NCBI GenBank assembly: GCA_030278955.1
Contig: JAOANR010000010.1
Span: 15,731,086-15,795,085, forward strand
From: Hygrophila difformis
Taxonomy: Eukaryota > Streptophyta > Magnoliopsida > Lamiales > Acanthaceae
Length of the DNA: 64,000 bases
Direction of reading: 5' to 3'
Shown here piece by piece: positions 1-11,243 of this stretch (its first letter is position 1; each line of letters begins with the position of its first letter). Both the position numbers and the translations under genes were made by a program. The notes beneath the pieces were generated by a model that worked only from the letters and a program-made list of their open reading frames with translations, did not search any database and was not told the origin of the DNA.

Positions 1-201
1 GATTGTAAGATTGTGGTGGCAGAGATCGGGCAAACGGACCCTGTAAGAAAGGCGATTCCACATTGGAAGAAGTTTTCGTGGGACGAGGATGTATGGTGCA
101 TGAAGAGACTAGTTGGGGAGGAGGTTGATCAGCAACATGGAAATTGGTATGAGTGTTCTACATTGGATTCGAACATATTTGTCGATCCACGGGACGTGTG
201 A
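1..201 (+). CDS. 3' end of an unrecognised gene (partial)
   Basis: The frame is open from base 1 and ends at a TGA at 199-201, giving 66 residues that finish in NIFVDPRDV. The peptide is rich in Trp, Asp and Val (HWKKFSWDEDVWCMKR) and has the mixed composition of a real protein; no methionine is needed because the frame continues beyond the window. I do not recognise the family. It could be the last exon of a host gene or of a transposon-borne gene. No splice acceptor is visible inside the window, so the exon start lies to the left. Confidence 0.4.
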   Translation, partial: DCKIVVAEIGQTDPVRKAIPHWKKFSWDEDVWCMKRLVGEEVDQQHGNWYECSTLDSNIFVDPRDV

Positions 202-1134
202 TTTTGTGACTTGGGGAAGTGTCAAATTAATTTGATTAGCTTCTGATGATCAGAAGAATAACGACTTGATAAATATTCTCATTTCATAAAAATAATTTGA
301 TTCGACTTTTTAACACAGTTATATAAGATAAAACATAGTCAAGTGAGATCTTGTTAGATTTGTCTAATTGCGTAGATTTATATTATCTAACTTTTATAAT
401 TTTTACTTTTATACAATTAAAGATATTAAGCGTTAAAAATGTATATTGGATTGCGTAAAATGTTGAAAAATGTTTCAATTATTGGAAAACGGAGGGAGTA
501 TTAGCTAAATACTCCATAAATGATGAAATCAAGATCTTGCCCTATCTAATTGGGAAAAAGAAAATTTCTATTGTCTCATAAAATTGATTTGTCAAGTTTT
601 CCTATTAATTGCGAAAAAGAAAATTTCTATTGTCTCATAAATTGATTTGTCAAGTTTTTGTAATGACCCAATATCAAGGTGATGTTACATATGTGTTTTG
701 TGTTATTTATAATGCTGGTGCCCCAACCTAGCTAGTTTTGCGATGATATTTTAAATTTATCACATAATCTAACTTTTGTATTACATAAATTCACTCTTGC
801 AATATTCTGCACCCTAACCGGATTATTATGAATAAAGTAAAGAGGAGCACCACAATAAATGGGATTCTAGCTAGTTAATTATGAAAGGAAAATCTTCTAC
901 AACAGATACATATGGAGAAACGCCTTGAGTTCTGGTGAGTTCTAGATGATAAGTAAAATTTTCGGATTGGATATTTTTGAACTGAGTTAAGTTATTGTAT
1001 TGTGTCGAGATTACAATACATCAATATAGATGATCTCAGCCATTAAAACACATCAAACGCATGAGAAATTAAAAGGGCGGAATGTCCAAATAAGGGAATA
1101 AGCAGAACATTCATTGATCATTTTCGATACATAC
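202..1134. other. AT-rich intergenic stretch, no gene seen
   Basis: It holds a decayed Stowaway MITE (listed separately) and a short direct repeat at 541-655 in which a segment containing AAGAAAATTTCTATTGTCTC occurs twice. I see no other coding or structural signal up to the Gypsy element. Confidence 0.5.
285..498 (+). mobile_element. Stowaway MITE family A, 5'-truncated
   Basis: The right terminal repeat CGGAGGGAG is followed by TA at 499-500. The interior carries the family signature GTCAAGTGAGATCTTGTTAGA and ATTGGATTGCGT shared with copies at 17522, 49774, 52030 and 54932. The left CTCCCTCCG end is missing or too diverged to recognise, so the left coordinate is approximate. Confidence 0.65.
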
Positions 1135-1821
1135 TGTAAACACGTAAATTTTGTTCGCCAATGAAAATGCGACACGTGTTATCTCAAATATTAATTTAAT
1201 TTTTTTAGGCATTTTAAATAAATTAAATGCTTAAAATAATTAATATATTTATGAGGCTATTTGGATCCATCAAGTCAAATGGATTTATGTCAGGCCCATG
1301 TGAACAAGTCCAGATGAAAGTCACACATGCTCCATGATCCAATGGACACTTGAATCAGTCAGTCCATGGAAATCAATCAATGTGAACAAGCCCAGATGAA
1401 AGGCCCACATGCTTAATGATCCGATGGAAACGTGGATTGGACCGGCCCACCAAAATCGGCCCACCGTCCACCATTTTTCCTCTATAAATAGAGGAGTCCC
1501 CTCACAAATTAGGGTGACATCTTCACATACACTCACACACTGAGACTCATATATTCAGTGACAAGACATCTCAAGACTCATACACTTGAGACCAAATCCT
1601 ACAGCGACAAAACGCTGCAGAAATCCCAAGGAGCCATAGAGGAAGTATCAAATACACTTCCAAGTCTTCAAATGTTGGAGGAATCAAAGGAGCTCTAGAA
1701 GTTGAACCCACAAATTGTTTGATATTCTTAAATTTCTTATATTCTTGTAAATTGTAGACACTTTGATTGTGAATTAATAAAATTGTTTGCAGTTGCTTGT
1801 CTATCAATTTTCTGTTCTACA
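1135..1821 (+). repeat. 5' LTR of the gag-only Gypsy element
   Basis: The LTR carries a TATA box TATAAATA at 1483-1490 inside a small palindrome (CCTCTATAAATAGAGG), the likely start region for the element transcript. It ends CTACA at 1821. The following GATTTTGGCACGCCCAG is where the tRNA primer site should be; I could not assign the tRNA with confidence. Confidence 0.9.
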
Positions 1822-1887
1822 GATTTTGGCACGCCCAGTGGGACCCTTCTACCTTTCATCTCCTCCAACAAAAGTTGAAGACCACCT

Positions 1888-3051
1888 ATGGCTCTGAAGA
1901 TCGTTAAGAACGTCTCCAAGAAAAACGCCTCCACATCCGGTGTTGCTGCTACTCCCAGCGCTACCTTAAGGAACATGAACAAGGCCATTGAAGATGTTGC
2001 GGTCACGAAGGATGTTGATTCAATTCTTCCGAAAAACTCTGAATACTCAAGATCCACTTCATCGCCTTTAAGCATGCGGGAAGATCTAGAACATACTTCA
2101 AGTCTCCCCCACTTTGCTGTGATGATGGCGGATGCAACCACTTTGGAAGAACAAATTTCCAACTTGACGAAGATGGTCGAGATGCTTGTCAAGCGTGCCG
2201 AAATTTGAGATGCTCGTCTAGACAAACTCATGAACATACTTGAAGGTTCTAATGGAGATCGAATCGGTAATGAGCCAAAAGATATCCATGAAGAATTGGA
2301 GACATCCCAACAAGGCGCATTGGAGAAGGAAACGATACATGTTGATGTCCAAGCCACTCCTGAAAGCTTCATCCCCGTGCACCAGTTGAAGGAATTCATC
2401 GTCGGAACATTGAAGAAAGGTGTCCCGGAAATCTCAAGATCATCCTTGATGTACTCCAAGCCCTACACCGTTCGAATTGATGCCATGAAGATGCAGATCG
2501 GTTATCAACCGCCAAAGTTTCAACTATTTGACGGAGAAGGAAATCCCAAGCAACACATTGCTCACTTCGTGGAAACTTGCAACGACGCAGGAACATATGA
2601 TGATCAACTTGTCAAACAATTCATACGATCTCTCAAAGGAAATGCATTTGACTGGTATACCAACTTGGAGCCCAGAAGTATTGACAGTTGGGGGCAACTT
2701 GAACAGGAGTTCCTAAACCGCTTCTACAGCACAAGGCGTACCGTTAGCATGATAGAGCTCACGAACGCGTGCCAGTCAAACGGCGAACCGGTGATCGAGT
2801 ACATCAACCGTTGGAGAAGTCTAAGTCTCAACTGCAAAGATCACCTGTCTGAAGCATCGGCGATAGAGATGTGCATTCAAGGCATGCATTGGGATCTCTT
2901 ATACATTCTACAAGGTATTCGGCCTCAAACATTTGAAGAATTGGCTACCCGTGCTCACGATATGGAATTGAGTCTGGCATCAATGAAACTTCATCAAACT
3001 GAAGACTTCGAACAAGAATCGAAGGAAAACTCAACCCATCTGCATCATTGA
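1888..3051 (+). pseudogene. Gypsy-type gag with one internal stop
   Basis: A single frame runs from ATG 1888 to 3051 except for a TGA at 2206-2208. The distal 273 codons (from 2230) look like the Retrotrans_gag capsid domain of plant Gypsy elements, with the motifs [47 protein letters not shown] and [15 protein letters not shown]. There is no zinc knuckle and no downstream protease frame. Gag forms the particle that packages element RNA; here the stop would separate an N-terminal 106-residue piece from the capsid domain. Either the capsid domain is started internally or the copy is dead for Gag. Confidence 0.8.
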
Positions 3052-3054
3052 AGA

Positions 3055-3690
3055 TTAAAACAACTTCAACGAGGATCAAGCACGAAGCCTCTCACGAAGT
3101 CCTCAAATTTTCAAGTCTCCAAGCCTTCACGAGGATCAAGCTCAAAGCCCCTCTTGAAGTCCTTCAAATTTTCAAGTCTCCAAGCCTGCATGAGGATCAA
3201 GCTCAAAGCCCCTCACGAAGTCCTAAAATCTTCAAGTCTTCAAGCCTTCACGAGGATCAAGCTCAAAGCCCCTCTTGAAGTCCTTCAAATCTTCAAGTCT
3301 TCAAGCCTTCACGAGGATCAAGCTCAAAGACCCTCTCGAAGTCCTTCAAATCTTCAAGTTTTCGAACTCTTCACGAGGATCTAACTCAAAGCCCCTCTTG
3401 AAGTCCTTCAAATCTTCAAGTCTTCAAATCCTTTAAGATGATCAAGCTCAAAGCCCATCCTGAAGCAGTCAAATCTCCCAGTCTCTAAACCTTCACGAGG
3501 ATCAAGCTCGAAGCCCCTCCTGAAGTCCTTCAAGTCTTCAAGCCTTCACGAGGATCAAGCTGAAAGCCCCTCTCTAAGTCTTTCAAATCTTCAAGTATTC
3601 AAACCCTGCAAGAGGATCAAGCTCGAAGCCCCTCTCGAAGTTCTTCAAAATTTCATGTTTCAACAGGATCAAGCTCAAAAGCCCCTATTG
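3055..3690 (+). repeat. Tandem array, period about 61 bp, about 11 units
   Basis: Units centred on GAGGATCAAGCTCAAAGCCC recur at about 3071, 3129, 3190, 3250, 3311, 3373, 3437, 3495, 3549, 3611 and 3665. Each is followed by a variant of GAAGTCCTTCAAATCTTCAAG. Because 61 is not a multiple of three the reading frame rotates each unit, so the short open frames over it are not real genes. It begins directly after the gag stop. Confidence 0.85.
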
Positions 3691-5288
3691 AAGTAAGAAA
3701 ACACATTTCTGATGAGTCAAATCACCTTCAACGATGCCGAAGGTTCCTCTCAAAGTTCTTCATGTCCATGTCAAATGTATCTTGCATGGATCACATCAAA
3801 TCGAGGCACTTGATCCAAAACATCAAGGAAAAACGCCTAAAACATGTTCCTGAAGACCAAGCGCATCTTCAGCAAGGTCCAAATTCCCAACAGAAGATGA
3901 CTGGGGGCAATGGCTAAAGTCCATGACAACGAGCCATCAACATAGAAGGTGGTTGGCACAATCGCTCCGAAGCCTTGAAAAAAAATTCAAGGAAAGTGCT
4001 CCATGACGCACGAGCTTAAACTGCACGTCACTCTTCGCCTGCAAGAGTATAAACAAAAGATAGGCAAAACAAAAATGTGATGTAAAAAATAATGCATTAC
4101 GTGAACTACGAGATGGCTTGATTCCCATAAGGGATACGTAGGCAACTTGGCCAAATTCCAAGTGCAGCCACAAATTCAAAAAAAAAAAAGAAAATCACTT
4201 ATTGTTTTGCAAATTCGATTACTTCATCAAAATGTGTGCAATACATGTGGTTCAAGATTGAAGATAAAAAATTTGAGGCAAATATTAAAGACGAAAACAA
4301 AAGTACTCTTTATTGCTTCAAGATTTCCATTTACAACATGGGAAGGCAAAACTCCAATGATGAAGAGGTTACAAGAAAAAAATAAAAATAAAAATTTCAA
4401 GCATCTAATGCAAGCATGGCGAACCAAAGACATATTGATGGGATTCATTTTCATGATGCTTCCCTAAGTTCAACAACATGATCTTCAAGTTAAGGATCAT
4501 CTACTTAAGTTCCAAATTGAAGCCCTCGACATGTCATTTGGATGATCTTCAAGACAATGGTGGTATCGCCTTGCCTTGGAGAAGCTTAAAAAAAAAAACT
4601 GCGAATCTCCACCCTTCACCATGCTTGAAGATTTGACGATGGACGCTCCCAAAATGAAATCGTTGAGCTTCACTCCAAGGTCGACCGTCGAACTTCACTA
4701 ATCATCTTGATGAAAGTACATGATTTATTGTGGGATCCAAAATAATAATTCAAGAAAACTTTGGAAGTTGGGTGGCCATTGAAAGTTTTGGGATCAATCT
4801 GCAACTAGCAAAAGAAATTGGGGGCAAAGCACAATAGACTCCAATTTTTTGGACTGAAATACAGAACAGAAGAATGATCAATTAATATTATCAGTTTAAG
4901 CCCGTAGCCTTTTGGTGTTTGACTTTTCATAGTTGGCAAAGATTTGGTGCCTTTTTCTTTAAAGAAAAAATGCAGTACTTCCAACAAAAAATGCTGGTTC
5001 CAATTTTTTGTAGCCAAATCAAATTACAGATCCAAGGGTTAAAAAAAATGACAATGGAATTGAGATGTAGAAAGAAATTTACCTCTTTCTGAATTGAACA
5101 AGTGCCTTTGTCTTCTCCAGCATACAAGGAAAAAAAAAAAAACAATACGCAACTCTGCGTCCTGCTTGAGTTCTCAAAATCAAAAAATTAATTCCATCTT
5201 CCTCAAAACACAAAAGAATGAGAAAAAAGCAGCTTTCGTCCCCAAAAGCCAATCTACACAGCCCTTGTTCTGAAAAAGACCGGGCCTC
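3691..5288 (+). other. Non-coding interior of the Gypsy element
   Basis: This is AT-rich sequence with scattered homopolymers. Around 4130 there is a phrase GGGATACGTAGGCAACTTGG of a kind common in the untranslated part of plant Gypsy elements. I see no open frame with protein character. Confidence 0.5.
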
Positions 5289-6115
5289 TATCTCTTGCAC
5301 AAATCAATCAACTCCAAGACCGGGATGGTGACGCGAGCAGCGGCGGCCTTCCTTCTCCGCAGAGCAGCGGCGCGATCTGGGCGGCAGCTAAGGCTATCTC
5401 CTCTCCAACGGCAATGACGCAGCAGCGGGGACGAAACGGCAGAGTGACAGCAGCAGCGTTCCGCCGAGAGCAGTGGCAGCGGCGTGGCCTGCATCCTCCG
5501 GGCGCAATCAGCGGAGGCGTGGACCGAACAACGAGCTGCGGGCAAGCGGCGACATCGGGCTCTCTATTCCGGCTTCCTCCATTGCAGCGACTTCCCTCCA
5601 GCGATCCAGCGGCGCGACGGCAGGAGTAGAGCGACAGCGGCAGCCTCCCTCTCCCTCCCTGCGTGACTCCGACCGGCGGCAACGACATCTGTAGAGGCCG
5701 AACGGCGGCAGCCTCCCTGCGCGATTTGGGGCACTGATGACGGGCTTCGGTAGCGCGGGTAGCAGCGGCGGCATCCTCCGGTGGCTCGAGCAGCAGCGCG
5801 GCGGCCTTCTCCATGTGCAGACTCCAGCGACGGCAATAGAAAGACGGAGGCAGTGGGCGGCCTTCTCCTTTGCGACAAAGCATCAACAGAGAGAAACAAT
5901 GGCAGCAATGGTGTGTTCCTTGCGCGGGCACGGCGATGGCAGCGACGCTGCACCCTCCGCCAGATTCCGACGCGGCTGACGGGTCTTCGTCTTCAAGCTT
6001 TCATCTTTAAAGTGCTCCAGCGGCTGCTTTACATCCATGTGTGGCGACGATGGAGCGGTCCGGCGGTGTCTTCGAACAGCGGCGGCTCTCCCTCCTGTCG
6101 GTGACAACTTCAGAC
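5289..6115. other. GC-rich low-complexity island inside the Gypsy element
   Basis: About 800 bp rich in GCAGCGG, GGCGGCC and CTTCTCC motifs stands out sharply from the AT-rich surroundings. Imperfect copies of CGGCGGCCTTCTCC-like words recur at about 5342, 5811 and 5857. All frames give Ala/Arg/Ser/Pro-rich peptides on both strands, which reflects base composition and not coding. It could be a captured first exon or a GC-rich tandem repeat that has decayed. Confidence 0.5.
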
Positions 6116-6496
6116 TGCTGCATTCAAAGAGAATATATAAGCGGAAAAGCCTTCAAATAGGATGAGTAATTCCAGGGATTCGTTTTGGTAATTTGATTTG
6201 ATATGAAAGGTCACACATAAATAATACCTAATCCTACGCATATCAATTTGATGGTTGATACAATTACAAATGGTGAAGATTTGAACCGTTTAAAATTCAA
6301 CGTGAGATCTGTGCAGTGTGCGAAGAAAGGATGTTTTATTCAAGATCTACTATGGGAGTGCACAGATCATTTCAACTTAAATGGCAAAAAAAGGGGCCAA
6401 GGAAAAATTCATGAAAAATCATCAAAATAAATATTTCGAGACTCATTTACGTCTCAAATATTTCATTTCGCCGTCAACAAGTCTCGAGGGGGCATC

Positions 6497-7184
6497 TGTA
6501 AACACGTAAATTTTGTTCGCCAATGAAAATGCGACACGTGTTATCTCAAATATTAATTTAATTATTTTTAGGCATTTTAAATAAATTAAATGCTTAAAAT
6601 AATTAATATATTTATGAGGCTATTTGGATCCATCAAGTCAAATGGATTTATGTCAGGCCCATGTAAACAAGTCCAGATGAAAGACACACATGCTCCATGA
6701 TCCAATGGACACTTGAATCAGTCAGTCCATGAAAATCAATCAATGTGAACAAGCCCAGATGAAAGGCCCACATGCTTAATGATCCGATGGAAACGTGGAT
6801 TGGACCGGCCCACCAAAATCGGCCCACCGTCCACCATTTTTCCTCTATAAATAGAGGAGTCCCCTCACAAATTAGGGTGACATCTTCACATACACTCACA
6901 CACTGAGACTCATATATTCAGTGACAAGACATCTCAAGACTCATACACTTGAGACCAAATCCTACAGCGACAAAACGCTGCAGAAATCCCAATGAGCCAT
7001 AGAGGAAGTATCAAATACACTTCCAAGTTTTCAAATGTTGGAGGAATCAAAGGAGCTCTAGAAGTTGAACCCACAAATTGTTTGATATTCTTAAATTTCT
7101 TATATTCTTGTAAATTGTAGACACTTTGATTGTGAATTAATAAAATTGTTTGCAGTTGCTTGTCTATCAATTTTCTATTCTACA
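6497..7184 (+). repeat. 3' LTR of the gag-only Gypsy element
   Basis: Near-identical to 1135-1821. The TATA box is at 6846-6853. The polypurine tract precedes it (6488-6496) and the CATAC duplication follows. Confidence 0.9.
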
Positions 7185-8198
7185 CATACACATACATACA
7201 CAGAACATTGCAGCGACACAAGATTACATATATTGCTGAAACACTACAATATTACGATTTACAAAAACATAAACTAGTGATGATACATGTGTGGTGAAAT
7301 GTACATATAAATTGCATAGCTAAAATCTATATAAGTGTATCGTTGAAATGTATATGCGTGTATCGAAGAAATACACTACATGTATTCGTGTTGAAATATA
7401 TACACATGAAATCAGTGGCAGACGCAGGGTTTTTGTAGTGGTAGGGCTAGAATTTTTTTTCAACCAATCGGAAGAAGAAGAAGAAAATGTAAAGAAGAAG
7501 AAGAAGAATTTTGCAAAAGTATTAAAGAATAAGAAGTCTACAGAAAGGGGTAGGGCTGGGGAAATTTGACCTAATTTTAATATAATTTTCTTTTTTTTTT
7601 AATTTGGGAGGGGGGCTGGATGGGTCCGCCTCGGCATGAAATTATATATTGTATCCTCTTAATTAATCTAGATCATGGGAATTTAAAATTCATCAACAAT
7701 ATAATTAATCACAGTACATCAAGATAAAAAAATTAAAAAAAGATATCCACAATACCCCAACTCTGATCTGTTTAAACACCCCTGCTCAAAAGATTATTTT
7801 TTGCATATTTTATTTATCCAGACATTCCCAACCCATGGTTCTTTACAATTCTTTAATATTTCATCTGTTCCAATTAAAATATTATATATATTTTCTTAGT
7901 GCGAATTAATATATTTATTGTATAATTAAGATCTTAAAATATAAAAGTAAGAATTATGTAAAATATATATTTTTTTAAATTATACTATTAAGCAATATAT
8001 CAAAATACGGCTTCTCCAAAAAATATAACAAAATAAAAAACATTTTTCTTATTATAATATACTTCCTACATTACGTAGGTTTTGATTTTTGCTTTACATT
8101 ATAGTATATTTTAACTTCGATTTTTGTCATAGTTAAAAAAAGAAAAAATATATAGTGACGTGACATCTTATTGCATTCGTTTTATTTTATAGTTTTCG
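7185..8198. other. AT-rich intergenic stretch, no gene seen
   Basis: It holds a purine-rich GAAGAAGAAG tract near 7470-7510 and the phrase GGTCCGCCTCGGCATG near 7625, which resembles degraded plant transposon sequence. No open frame has protein character. Confidence 0.4.
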
Positions 8199-8216
8199 AA
8201 TACTATAAAATATTTA

Positions 8217-8297
8217 CCAAATACAGTTGGCCTGAGTGGTATGAGACTATGTCAGCTTAAGCAAAGGTTTCGGGTTCGAACCTTTGTGTATGCAAAA
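8217..8297 (+). mobile_element. Short tRNA-type SINE-like retroposon
   Basis: An 81-bp insert contains a pol III A box (TGGCCTGAGTGG, about 8228-8239) and B box (GGTTCGAACCT, about 8273-8283) at tRNA-like spacing. It ends in a short A run and is flanked by a perfect 18-bp direct repeat AATACTATAAAATATTTA (8199-8216 and 8298-8315). That is the signature of LINE-mediated retroposition. It is shorter than usual plant SINEs and may be only the tRNA-like head, or a retroposed tRNA-related RNA. It does not read as a functional tRNA gene. Confidence 0.75.
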
Positions 8298-8423
8298 AAT
8301 ACTATAAAATATTTAGAATTTTTACATCTAACTAGCTTGAATTATTTATAATTTAAAATATACATTGAATTACGTAAAAATGAAATATGTAAATATTTAA
8401 AAACAAGAAAGTGTACTAGAAAT

Positions 8424-8833
8424 TAGGGTTGCAAATGAATCGAATATTTTTGGTTCGATTCGTGATTCGATTCGAAATTATTCGAAATTTTGATATTCGA
8501 ATAATATTTGATTCGATTCGATATTCGATTAAATATTTTATTTTATATAAAATAATATATAAATATATAAAATAACTTTGTTAGATAATTTAAAATTTAT
8601 TTTTAATGACTATATTTACTAATTAATATAAATATATTTATATATGAAATTAAAGTACTAAATTTGATATATAAATTGAACTAAATATTTAATTTCAATA
8701 ATTAAAAATTAATTTTTTCAATATTAAATTACCTTATAGAATAATTCGATTCGATTCGATAGTATTCGTGAAGCTTAACAAATCAAATCGAATACTGCAG
8801 TATTCGATTCGATTCGGTTCGTTTGCATCCCTA
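8424..8833. mobile_element. hAT-type MITE with TTCGATTCGA repeats
   Basis: The 410-bp element is bounded by inverted repeats (left TAGGGTTGCAAATGAATCGA; the right end reads TAGGGATGCAAACGAACCGA on the other strand). It is flanked by a perfect 8-bp duplication CTAGAAAT (8416-8423 and 8834-8841), diagnostic of hAT transposition. The subterminal regions are dense in ATTCGATTCG words. It has no coding capacity. Confidence 0.85.
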
Positions 8834-9556
8834 CTAGAAATAAAATAAAATTAAAATTAAATAAGAAACTAAATGTAACCTTGGCTAGGAAGGGTAATCT
8901 ATATAATAAATCCTGAATACTTTTTGGCTTGTGCAGACTATATTGTCCTTATTCAATATAACTAAATCTTTTTAATCTTCAGGGTTTTATCTGTAATTAT
9001 ACCACAATTTTTTAATCAATGGCTACAATTAATCCACGTCAGCGCTGATTAATCATGCATGATACACGTCAGCGCTGATTAATTATACTTGCCATATCAT
9101 CAACTTTTAATACTATATTTAGATAATAAATCTATAATCTATTATAAACAAATCTTTAAAAAAAATCTTTCTATATATTTTCAAAAGATATAAATTTTAA
9201 ATAAACTAATTATAATATATTTGATGGTTAATAAATATTTAGTTAAATACGCATATTATAAACTTTAATTAATATATTCAATATTATATTCGGGGTATTA
9301 AAATTTGAGCTTAAAGCATTTTTTTTGTCATTCACAACCTATACAGACTAGAGAAAGACTAAAGTATTGATAAGTATTCATCTAAATCAATATAATAAAT
9401 TAAAAATTTAATTAATTCTACCCTACTTTTGTTAATTTATCGAATATATATTTAAAAGAATTTATTCTGCTATAGAAAATTTTTAATCAAATTTCAATCC
9501 TAATTTTTGGTATTAGGTTTAATTTTGAATTTAATTCTTATCATAATAAAATAATT

Positions 9557-9709
9557 CTTGGAGAAACTGGGTACCACCAAGCCAGACGGGCAATTAAAGA
9601 CGCATCTCTTAAAGTAGTTTTTTGTATACATAAAGTTCAAATTCGAGATCTTGCTTAAACAACTAGAACTTCAACCCACTCAAGTGAACTACTATTGATC
9701 ATAAGAAAA
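9557..9709 (-). mobile_element. SINE, minus strand
   Basis: On the minus strand the insert begins with an A-box-like CACTTGAGTGGGTTG and has a B-box-like ATCTCGAATTTGAAC about 30 bp later. Near-perfect 15-bp duplications flank it (CATAATAAAATAATT at 9542-9556, CATAAGAAAATAATT at 9710-9724). Length 153 bp. It sits inside the Helitron. Confidence 0.65.
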
Positions 9710-10064
9710 TAATTTTAATAAACCACATAATATAAAGAAGAAATAATTATTCAAAAATATTTTTAACATATATATTTAATATTAAATCAGAAATTTTAAT
9801 CAATTATAGTAAAATTTAACCAAAAAATTATTTAAAGTTTTCATTTCACTTATTACTCAATATAGATCAATATTATTATAAAAAAAAAGTAGCATAATGT
9901 AAATAAAAAATATAGTGTTATATTATATTCAAACAAAAAATATATAATAATATAATTCTATTAATCTTTAAGTATTAATCAATTTATATCCATAACAGAA
10001 CATAATAATAAAAAAAAGCATAATATTATATATTCAAAAAAAATTAGTTTTTTTCTAAACAGTT

Positions 10065-10213
10065 TACACAGGCTTGGAAAGGATGTGGGAGCTCATACGA
10101 CACAAATTACAAAGGGATAAAGGAGAGGGATAAAGGCCGGATGGGGAATCGAATCCCCAACATATTGGTTGGGAGTTGGGGACTTGACCACTAGGGTAAA
10201 TCCCCATCCAAAA
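10065..10213 (-). mobile_element. SINE, minus strand (second family)
   Basis: Read on the minus strand it starts with a tRNA-like head: an A box in ACCCTAGTGGTCAAGTC and a B box GGGGATTCGATTCCCC that also forms the T-stem palindrome. The body ends near TTTGTGTCGTATGAGC. The short direct repeat AAACAGTT lies on both sides (10057-10064, 10214-10221). A diverged relative is at about 52715-52832. Confidence 0.65.
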
Positions 10214-11045
10214 AAACAGTTAATCCATCAAAATGTATATTAAAAAAAGTATTATGCTATAGAAAATTTTATTCAAATTTTAATCGTAAATTCTGGTAAA
10301 TAATATTAATAAACAACATAATATAAAGAAAAAATAATTATTCAAATAATTATTTTAGAGAAGAGATATATTTAGTAATTAAATCTAAAAAATTTAAACA
10401 ATCTATGTAATAATCCTGAATAATTTTTGGTTTGTACAGACCCTATTATCCTTATTAATTTTAATTTATCTTTCTTAATTTTAAAGGGTTAATCAGTCAT
10501 TATATGCTCATTTTTAGATCAACGACTCTTAAAAAAACACGTAGGCGCTGAGTAATTATTAGATACACATCAGCGCTGATTAATGCTATACACCTCATCT
10601 CTACTTAATTATACTTACCGTATAATTCTTAATTATTTTTTCGTGATGTATATGTTTCTAATTTTTTGTTGATTCATCTAAACTCAGCTCCATAGCAGTT
10701 TCATTCGAAATAAAAATCAGATTCCTTCGATGTCGTCTGTTCTTCCATAGCATCTAAGCTCCACAGCAGCTTACATTTTTTGTTGGGAACGTGAAAGATG
10801 GACAACTCAATATTTGTTTAAAGTTGCCAATCTTGAAATACCTTAATTGATTATTACTTTGTTCGTTGAGGATTCTCAATATCGTGAACTATATGGTAGC
10901 ATGAAGATTTTAAAAATGATAACAAGTGTTGATACTATTAAAGAAAATGGAAGTAGTTCAGTAGTTTTTACATATAAATACATCGTCGGTTTTTTTTTTT
11001 TAAGTTTACACCTCATGTTTTCACGCAATCCAATATACATTTGTA

Positions 11046-11243
11046 ATGATTAATATCTCAAATTGTATAAAAGTAAAAATTATAAAAATTTGATATTCTA
11101 AATCTATGTGATTAGACGAATCCAACAAGATCTCACTTGGCTATATTTTATCTTATATAATTGTGTTAAAAAGTTGAATTAAATCTACTCAATGAATAGT
11201 AAATACTATGCAAACGTAAACTTTATTAAAAAAATGGAGGGAG
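11046..11243 (-). mobile_element. Stowaway MITE family A, minus orientation
   Basis: The interior carries the reverse of the family signature (ATTAGACGAATCCAACAAGA and TCTCACTTGGCTATATTTTA). The right end is GGAGGGAG followed by TA. The left terminal repeat is not recognisable. Confidence 0.65.

Larger units (their letters stand above)
1135..7184 (+). mobile_element. Non-autonomous Ty3/gypsy-type LTR retrotransposon (gag-only)
   Basis: The element is 6,050 bp, bounded by two direct LTRs of 687 and 688 bp that start TGTAAACACG and end CTACA. A perfect 5-bp target duplication CATAC flanks it (1130-1134 and 7185-7189). A purine tract GAGGGGGCAT sits just before the 3' LTR. It contains a gag-like gene but no protease, reverse transcriptase, RNase H or integrase. 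The remaining interior is a 61-bp tandem array, AT-rich filler and a GC-rich island. By reading, the LTRs differ at only a handful of sites, so insertion was recent. With no pol, it must have used enzymes from another element. Confidence 0.9.

Noticed and set aside
3048..3384. Two overlapping open frames after the Gypsy gag
   Set aside because: They are translations of the 61-bp tandem array in rotating frames.
5308..5931. A 207-residue open frame (minus strand) in the GC-rich island
   Set aside because: Several overlapping frames on both strands are open over the same bases because GC-rich sequence has few stops. The peptide is Ala/Arg/Pro-rich with no recognisable motif.
8217..8297. Functional tRNA gene
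   Set aside because: Pol III boxes are present but the acceptor stem and cloverleaf are not complete, and the long flanking duplications show it is a retroposed copy.
10847..11053. 68-residue ORF inside the Helitron
   Set aside because: It has no motif, runs through a poly-T tract and ends in the Stowaway insertion.
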